In this document: piece by piece, positions 56,801 through 64,000 of the stretch
Layout of the letters: every line of letters begins with the position of its first letter
Numbering within the stretch: the stretch's first letter is position 1
DNA from: Thuidium tamariscinum
Taxonomy: Eukaryota > Streptophyta > Bryopsida > Hypnales > Thuidiaceae
Assembly (NCBI GenBank): GCA_947034885.2
Contig: OX344755.2
Coordinates: 25,675,052 to 25,739,051, forward strand
Length of the DNA stretch: 64,000 bases
Direction: 5' to 3'
The notes under the pieces: generated by a model
Databases searched by the model: none
Told to the model about the DNA's origin: nothing
What the model saw: only the letters and a program-made list of their open reading frames with translations
Translations under genes and position numbers: made by a program

Positions 56801-57440
56801 AGTGCAATTGGCACAATCTCACTCATCAATGCACCCAAGTGCACAATTCAGCCTCAAATGGCTCTCAATGCACACTTCTAAAAGCAAACTCAAACTAGGA
56901 GCATGCAACCAGCCCTAACTAGGTCTGATTACTACCATAAGCAACCTCTCCTCCAAAATGTACTCAAAACCTCACAAACCAGCCAATGAGAAAGCAACAA
57001 AACTTTCTTCTTCCTTTTTTAAAAAAAATGCACTCAAAGTGTGTTTTTCCAAAGAATACTCACACCATATGGTTTGTAGTTGAAAAGACACAAAAGGCTG
57101 ATTGCTCCTCCAAGCTCCAAGATCTCCTCCAAATGATTTGAATTTCACCCTCAAGCGCAACTCCAAGTGCGTGGGCCCATAACCTATTGAGAAAACAAAG
57201 GTATGAATGGATGAAAGGCTTTACTTAGATGGTAGGAAGATCCAAAGACCCATGAGTGGGCTGATCTTATACTAGAAGCCTTTCCCTAGTTATCCACAAA
57301 CCATGTGGGATAACTACCTTTCATGGGCTGCCTTTGACTACGAGCAATACCCAATGGACTCTAACACTATCCTAGTGTCTAATGCTACTCCTAGGGCTGC
57401 ATGTACATGGTCTACACTAATATGTACATGATCTTCAACA
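53815..57440 (-). mobile_element. Shortened copia element, antisense
   Basis: Mirror of 31717-35342: LTR-A 57185-57440, leader arrays about 56065-56830, shortened gag, protease and integrase (frame 55643-54219). At least one substitution separates the arms here (seen in the antisense reading near 54362/34795). Broken. Confidence 0.82.
57185..57440 (-). repeat. LTR, subfamily A, antisense
   Basis: Mirror of 31717-31972; 256 bp. Confidence 0.85.
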
Positions 57441-58154
57441 CAATGCACCCAAGTGCACAATTCAGCCTCAAATGGCTCTCAATGCACACTTCTAAAAGCA
57501 AACTCAAACTAGGAGCATGCAACCAGCCCTAACTAGGTCTGATTACTACCATAAGCAACCTCTCCACCAAAATGTACTCAAAACCTCACAAACCAGCCAA
57601 TGAGAAAGCAACAAAACTTTCCTCTTCCCTTTTTAAAAAAAAAATGCACTCAAAATGTGTTTTTCCAAAGAATACTCACACCATATGGTTTGTAGGTGAA
57701 AAGACACAAAAGGCTGATTGCTCCTCCAAGCTCCAAGATCTCCTCCAAATGATTTGAATTTCACCCTCAAGCGCAACTCCAAGTGCGTGGGCCCATAACC
57801 TTTTGAAGAAACAAAGGTATGAATGGATGAAAGGCTTTACTTAGATGGTAGGAAGATCCAAAGACCCATGAGTGGGCTGATCTTATACTAGAAGCCTTTC
57901 CCTAGTTATCCACAAACCATGTGGGATAACTACCTTTCATGGGCTGCCTTTGACTACGAGCAATACCCAATGGACTCTAAGACTAACCTAGTGTCTAATG
58001 CTACTCCTAGGGCTGTATGTACATGGTCTACACTAATATGTACATGATCTTCAACAAGCAATACCCAATGGACTCTAAGACTAACCTAGTGTCTAATGCT
58101 ACTCCTAGGGTTGTATGTACATGATCTACACTAATATGTACATGATCTTCAACA
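57441..58154 (-). mobile_element. Copia LTR head, LTR-A and partial leader, antisense
   Basis: Mirror of 31003-31716: LTR-A 57801-58056 and the 98-bp LTR head 58057-58154. One substitution in the leader piece relative to the left arm. Confidence 0.8.
57801..58056 (-). repeat. LTR, subfamily A, antisense
   Basis: Mirror of 31101-31356; 256 bp. Confidence 0.8.
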
Positions 58155-59537
58155 TGGATCAGCATCCTCACTTGGAGGCTCCTCACTCCCATCCACCACA
58201 TCCCACAAGTCCTTCTCCGCAAGAATCATCTCCATCTTGAACTTCCACATGCCAAAGTTCTCCCCATTGAACTTGTCAATGATGCGCACGCCCTCTCCTC
58301 CACTTGATGCCATGGTGAAGCACGTCCCACTTGTTGGCAGCACCCCAAGTGTCTCCAACTAAATTCAGCCTCCAAACACTCACTTGGAAGCCAATTGGGC
58401 TGAAATGGCAACAATCAGCCCTTCCAAGGACCTTCCAAGCTCCTCCCAATCCAAGGAAACGACCTAAACACTCCACACAAGTGCCTCACCTCTACTCCAC
58501 ACCAAATCAGACCCTAATCAAGCTCAAATTCACCACATGAATGTCATGGGCTAGTGCTCCTTCAATTCAGCAAGCAATCTCACAATGCTTCTCACAAATA
58601 GGGTACTCCACACAACAAGGCGCTCAAGCCTTCCAATCAGCCCTAAATGGATGCTACTACTCACAATAAGCACCTCAAGGACAACAATGGCCTCCAATAG
58701 CCCTAATTGGATCACCAATCCACCAAAGCACCCTAATTGGCCCTGAATGGCTCACAAGGGGCAGAAATCAGTCCTCTAAGGATCAAGAAATCCATGAATT
58801 GCCTCACTCACTCACAAGGGCTCTAATCAGCCCTCTATGCATGGCAAACTCCTCAAGCAACTCAAATATGCTTCCAAGGCCTCCAAAGGACTCTCACTAG
58901 ATTGCAATTGGCACCATCACAATCCACAATGCACTCAAATGCACAATCAGCCTCAATGGGCTCCCAATGTACACTTCTAAGCACAAACTCAAACTAGGAG
59001 CTTCCAACCAGCCCTAACTAGGTCTTATTACTACCATAAGCAAACTCTCACCCAAAATGGACTCAAAACCTCACAAACCAGCCAACAATAGCTCCTAAAA
59101 GAAATTCCTTTTTTTTTTAAAATGCACTCCAAAGTTGTTGATATTTGCAAAATGACTCACACCATATGGTTTGTAGGTGAAAAGTGACAAAGGGCTGATT
59201 ACTCCTCCAAGCTCCAAGATCTCCTCCAAATGCTTTGAATTCCTCCCTCAAACGCAACTCCAAGTGCGTGGGCCCATAACCTATTGAGATTCCAATGTTA
59301 TGAATGGATGAAAGGCTTTACTTAGATGGTAGGAAGATGCCAAGGCCCATGAGTGGGCTGAACATAAGGGAGAAGCCTTTCCCTAGTTATCCACAAACCA
59401 TGTGGGATAACCAAACACCATGGGCTGCCTTTGACTACAAGCAATACCCAAGGGACTCTAAGCCTAACTAAGAGTCTACTCCTACTCCTAGGGCTGAATG
59501 TACATAGTCTACACTAATATGTACATGATCTTCAACA
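58155..59537 (-). mobile_element. Copia 5' fragment, antisense (LTR-B, leader, gag start)
   Basis: Mirror of 29620-31002; LTR-B at 59282-59537. Confidence 0.85.
59282..59537 (-). repeat. LTR, subfamily B, antisense
   Basis: Mirror of 29620-29875; 256 bp. Confidence 0.87.
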
Positions 59538-60286
59538 TATCCAACAAGGACTCGTAAGCCTCTAGGAGATTGGTGGTTGAATCACATTCTTCCCCCACAA
59601 CGTGAAGAAGAAGCCAACGTAGCTTGCTTTGGAGATGCAACCACACTTGGAGAAGTGTTGGGTTGTGAAGATGCAAGCAAGTGGGAGTTGGCTATGCAAA
59701 CGGAGTGCAAAGCCCTAGGTACACCACTTAACACTCATGAGGAGTTGCCCAAGCTCATAGATGACGAGTTGGAGGAGGCAAGGGCTGAAATGCAAGGTGT
59801 GCCCTATAAGGCAGTGGTGAGTTCTTTGAAGCATGCCATGGAAGCCACAAGGGCTGATTTGGCATTATCGGTGAGTGTTGTATGTGAATCCATGTCTAAG
59901 TATGGCCCAAAGTGTTGGGCAGCGGTCAAGAGAGTGTTGAGATAGTTTTATGGCGTACTTAGTAAGCCACCAACCCAAACTTGATTGCAATGATAATTCA
60001 TTGCACCTTTGACCACTCTCAAAGTGGGAGTGTTGAAGATCATGTACATATTAGTGTAGACCATGTACATACAGCCCTAGGAGTAGCATTAGACACTAGG
60101 TTAGTCTTAGAGTCCATTGGGTATTGCTCGTAGTCAAAGGCAGCCCATGAAAGGTAGTTATCCCACATGGTTTGTGGATAACTAGGGAAAGGCTTGTAGC
60201 ATAAGATCAGCCCACTCATGGGTCTTTGTATCTTCCTACCATCTAAGTAAAGCCTTTCATCCAACAATACCTTTGTAATATCAATA
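59538..60286 (+). mobile_element. Copia 3' fragment (pol end, LTR-A)
   Basis: Mirror of 28871-29619: pol-end frame 59577-59945, polypurine tract, LTR-A 60031-60286. Host DNA follows (gtttc), the reverse complement of the left-arm flank. Confidence 0.8.
60031..60286 (+). repeat. LTR, subfamily A
   Basis: Mirror of 28871-29126; 256 bp. Outermost copia boundary of the right arm. Confidence 0.88.
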
Positions 60287-63200
60287 GTTTCCTGCACACA
60301 ACTAATTAAGGAAGTGCACTTTGTCAATGCACTACTTGAGGAGGTCTTGTTTAGATTCCAAATTTGATGCAAATTTTGCATCAGGTATTTCCTACTATGG
60401 CATTGAGTGTCCGATAAAGGAAATTAAAAAAACCTTGCATTTGGACAAAATTCTTCAAGGTATCTAGTCTGAAAATCGAAGGCTTGGATATCTTAAATGC
60501 AAGGACTGGCCAACAAGATAGGCATGCCCTAAACGCCATCTATCAACCCCAAGTGCTCAAAATTGAATTTAAGTCATGGGCCTAGAGATCGCCAGATAGA
60601 AACAATACCGAATGCTCCATGCACTTGAGCTCTCACTGAAATCAATAGCAGCAGCTTCACGGTTTCTAGTGCTCTAAAGTTGTGCTCGAATAATCAACCT
60701 AAACCTCATGTTACAAGAGACTTTACATATCTAAACACAAGAACTTCTAAAAATCTAATTGAAATGTGTAAGTCTTATTAGAACGATGAGCTACATCACT
60801 ATCATGCCACCAACCAATCATATTCCAAATGGATGGCCAATAATATGAGAACATCTAGTCATCAGAGAGAAGTATTAAGTGGAGTTCTCACTTGACCTTC
60901 CATGCCAGAAAAAAAAGAAGTAAAGATGTCTAAAGCTTGAAATACTGCAAACCATTTTCAATAAGAATTTGAAGAGCCATCAATCTTTTAGATAAAAACA
61001 CCAAGACCTCCGACCATTTTTGTTGGAGCAACCACTCAATGAATACAACTGAAGCTGTAAGAAAATATCAGTTACCTCCTTCAACTTCGTCATTAAGTAT
61101 TGAGCTGCAGCCAAGAGAATCAATTCCTATCATCCTAAACACATGCTTCAGTACTCTCATCGATAGAACCTTTGCTTTGTAGCACCTGCGCTATAGAAAT
61201 GTAATTACAATTGAAATCAAAAAATCAAACCATAAAATTAACCGCCCTTAGAAGAACATTAAATCACTGACATCCATTCCTATTTACGAGAAACAATGAG
61301 GAATGCACAAGTTTTAATTGAAATAATGACCGATGCACTATACATAATTTAAATACAACAATGTTCATCATTCACGTAGCGAATGTGTTCCTAAACTTAC
61401 GTAAGCCACAAAATATATCATATCTATCATGCATTCCTTCAAATAAAGATTCCCATGTTCAAATTGATCAAACATGATGAACAAAAATAAATGGTTTTGT
61501 TATACCATCGAAATTGGACGTCTATGTGGTTCACATTGGCAGTCTGCCCTACCAAAAGTTATCAATGTCAACGAAAACAAGTTCACTGATATCTACAATA
61601 ACAACAAAAACAAAAGCAAATCGACTCTTCGTCACTCATCTGCAAAAGATTCACTTAAGGTGGTCGCATGCCCAGATGAGGAACGTATTGGAAACCAACT
61701 AAAGTCAAAGTGTCTTACTCCTGTTCTTTACCCTTCAAGACTCCAAAGTGCTCTAATCCAAATTCAATTCTCCATGAAGCAGAAACATTTGAAGACAACA
61801 GCGATTCATTCCACCAGGTACACGCCAAGTACCTTGCCGAAGAGTTACTGTAACTACCATTTGAAATTTACCACAACGAAGTGCTTTGAGACTCACACAT
61901 TTTTTCACAAATGCTACAGAATTGCAATTTCATCAAAATCAAAACCACTCGCAAAGAAGTGACTTGCGAATAAGTTGGAAACAAGCTGTGTGTTCTTCAC
62001 AACTTATTCATTACTGAGGTCCATAGCGCTTCTAAGCCTATTCATTGTTACTCCTCCAAAAAACAATATCTGATTACAATTTCATCTCGCTATACAAAGT
62101 ATTGAAATTAAACACAATCGTGTGGGCAGTACTCTACAATTCAACACTACTCAAAGGTCCACGATGCTCAGTGCTGCTCACTACTTTGCGACGCACCTCT
62201 CTACAAGACTCATTGGACTCATTAGGCAACCAGCACCGGAGGCAATGACATGAAGACAAACCCTAAAAACAACCGCAAAAAAAACTTCACATAGTCCTTC
62301 GACGTCATCACTCTCTAATTTCGCCAACCTCAATGAATTGCAACTTCTGTCTTTCATTTGAAGACAAAATTCCTCCACCTACATCGGAAAAGAACTAGTA
62401 AATGCAGCCGTCAATTCGTGGAAGAAGGCACACATCTATTATTCAAAAAGTATCCTCATTCGGACTTTCTGCACAATCTATTTCAGGGCATAGGTCGCAC
62501 ATCGTGCACATGCAAGGCACAAATGCGCTTTCCTTAAAGAGATGCTATAGTCACAAAATGAGTAAATGACTCCAAATCAGTTGCTACATAACCCCGCCGA
62601 CTCAGTCATTCACAAGGGCATAGGGCCTGCTCCTTACCAGAATAAATGGCAAAGGAGTTTACAGCAAGCAATCCCGGCCGGTGGTGAAGTAGCCCCCTTT
62701 CTCGGCCCCTGAGGCAAACGGTGAATTTTTTTTTCATGCATGATGATATTTGCAACTTTTAAGTTGACACTTGCAATTAGAAGCCCCACACTCACTAGGT
62801 GGGGTGTTGAAGGTAAATTAATGAAGCACAATATAGGAGGCTTATTTTTTTAATTTGCACCCTTGGAATGATTGAGCAAGGGAGCCATTTCACTCCAACC
62901 CCAATCACAATGATTTGAAAATTTATAGCTTTGCTAGTGCAAGGCTAATAAATGTTTGTATCCACACCCTCCTCCCCCCCCCCCGTGGATGTATATTGTA
63001 TACCAAGTCAAAGGCCAAATATAACTAGGAGTGCATCGTACTCTTGCCACTACAATTAGTTGTTATTTTTGCCCCATAGATGAATGGAAATCCATAAATA
63101 TATATATTATAAAAATATTAGAAATTGAGATTTTTTCAGGGGGATTTTCAAAGTTCGGAGTAATAGAAACTTGAAACTATAAACTAGATGCATGTTTGAA

Positions 63201-64000
63201 GTATATGAAAAACATTCAAAATCATTCACTCAAAATTTTCTTATTTTACAATCATGAAACATTTTATGTAAGTAGGAGACATTCAAAGCAAATTTGATAG
63301 TCTACTTTAATTTTGTATCATCTATTTTAACATAATTTGTCTACCAACCATTACTAAGTGTTATGGAACTCTCACTTCTTAATCACATAAAATATATTGG
63401 AAAGTTGAAAATTGGATTCAATTTAAGAATGCCACTACTATACAATGTCTAAAAGATATGAAGTTGAAATGATTGTATATTGAATGTCTGTGCACTAATT
63501 TCAAGATCATGAAGTTAAAGACTATACAGAAAGCATTCACCTCAATTTTTCTTTAGATTTTGTAAAACAAGTAGTCGAGAATATACTAAGAGTTGGATGA
63601 TCCTAGTCCTTTAGCAATTTTTGGGTTGTAAGATACTTCTAAGTGTTAAAAAAAATTCATTAGTTAGAACTAATAGTTTCATGTAATAGAAGTTGGAATT
63701 CTTTGAGCTCTCAAAAAATTATTTATTTTCAAGTAGAAATTCCATGAAAATTTTATAAACATCTCCACCTTGATATATTTGCAATAAGTGTTGGGACTAA
63801 TAATTGAAGGATGCAAGATGTATTTTTATAATAGAAAACAATTTCAAAGTCTACATTATTTTAGCATATCCTATTTTTTTAGTCATTCAACTTCTCAACC
63901 AATAATATGAGGATTGCTATTATGTGAGCCCAAGAGTATGAGCCCATGAGCTTAGAAGACTATACAGTATATACCTATGATATAGATGTTTGTATTAAAG
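60287..64000. other. Host DNA of the right arm, no gene recognised
   Basis: Inverted copy of 25158-28870 with the C11 run at 62974-62984. A substitution is visible near 60440 (gcatttggac here, against gcatttagac in the reverse complement of the left arm). The arm continues past the window. Confidence 0.5.

Larger units (their letters stand above)
46782..64000 (-). repeat. Right arm of giant inverted repeat
   Basis: Reverse complement of 25158-42383, cut by the window end. Its contents are the mirror of the left arm. Differences seen: scattered substitutions (for example the codon change visible near 26800/62358), C11 at 62974-62984 against G10 at 26174-26183, one 70-bp unit fewer near 50.1 kb, and about 62 bp more in the 60-bp array near 47.1 kb. 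Confidence 0.95.

Noticed and set aside
28866-60291. gaaac / gtttc at the two outer copia boundaries as a target-site duplication
   Set aside because: They are reverse complements produced by the palindrome; a real duplication would be a direct repeat.

Overview
This is nuclear DNA of a land plant. The evidence is a plant-type B3 (REM/VRN1-like) DNA-binding exon, a plant-type hAT transposase relic, and a primer-binding site that matches the plant initiator tRNA-Met I know. Long AT-rich stretches without genes, dense copia elements and TTAA-flanked elements would fit a moss, liverwort, hornwort or lycophyte, but I cannot name a species. No intact host gene is visible. The recognisable content is transposable elements in an AT-rich background.

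Layout. 1-1914: broken hAT transposase with a long acidic tail. 1915-4406: an old, broken Ty1/copia-type element with a solo LTR nested in one end. 4407-5455: unassigned, with exon-like minus-strand reading. 5456-11018: a nearly whole copia element (two 256-bp LTRs about 2% apart), followed head-on by an inverted 5' fragment of the same family (11019-12405). 12406-25157: AT-rich host DNA holding a 5.1-kb foldback (13869-18949), two TTAA-flanked piggyBac-like non-autonomous elements (14701-17704 and 17888-18867) and the B3 fragment (19748-20259).

25158-64000 is one giant inverted repeat. The arms (25158-42383 and 46782-64000, about 17.2 kb each) look nearly identical, and the right arm runs off the window. 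Each arm has about 3.7 kb of host DNA outside and about 13.5 kb of rearranged copia pieces inside. The 4.4-kb single-copy spacer holds a recombinant copia copy with a long open pol frame. The arms differ by a few scattered substitutions, a one-base homopolymer change and one unit in each of two tandem repeats. This is either a very recent (or conversion-maintained) chromosomal palindrome or an assembly foldback.

All copia pieces belong to one family with two LTR subfamilies, called A and B here. I count 23 complete LTRs, each exactly 256 bp, beginning TGTTGA and ending TCAATA (TG...TA rather than TG...CA). The PBS immediately follows the LTR and pairs with the anticodon region of initiator tRNA-Met, as in Drosophila copia. 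The leader carries 60-bp and 70-bp tandem repeats. Most copies are broken or shortened, and LTR ends are repeatedly joined, at their exact terminal base, to internal sequence of the same family in either orientation.
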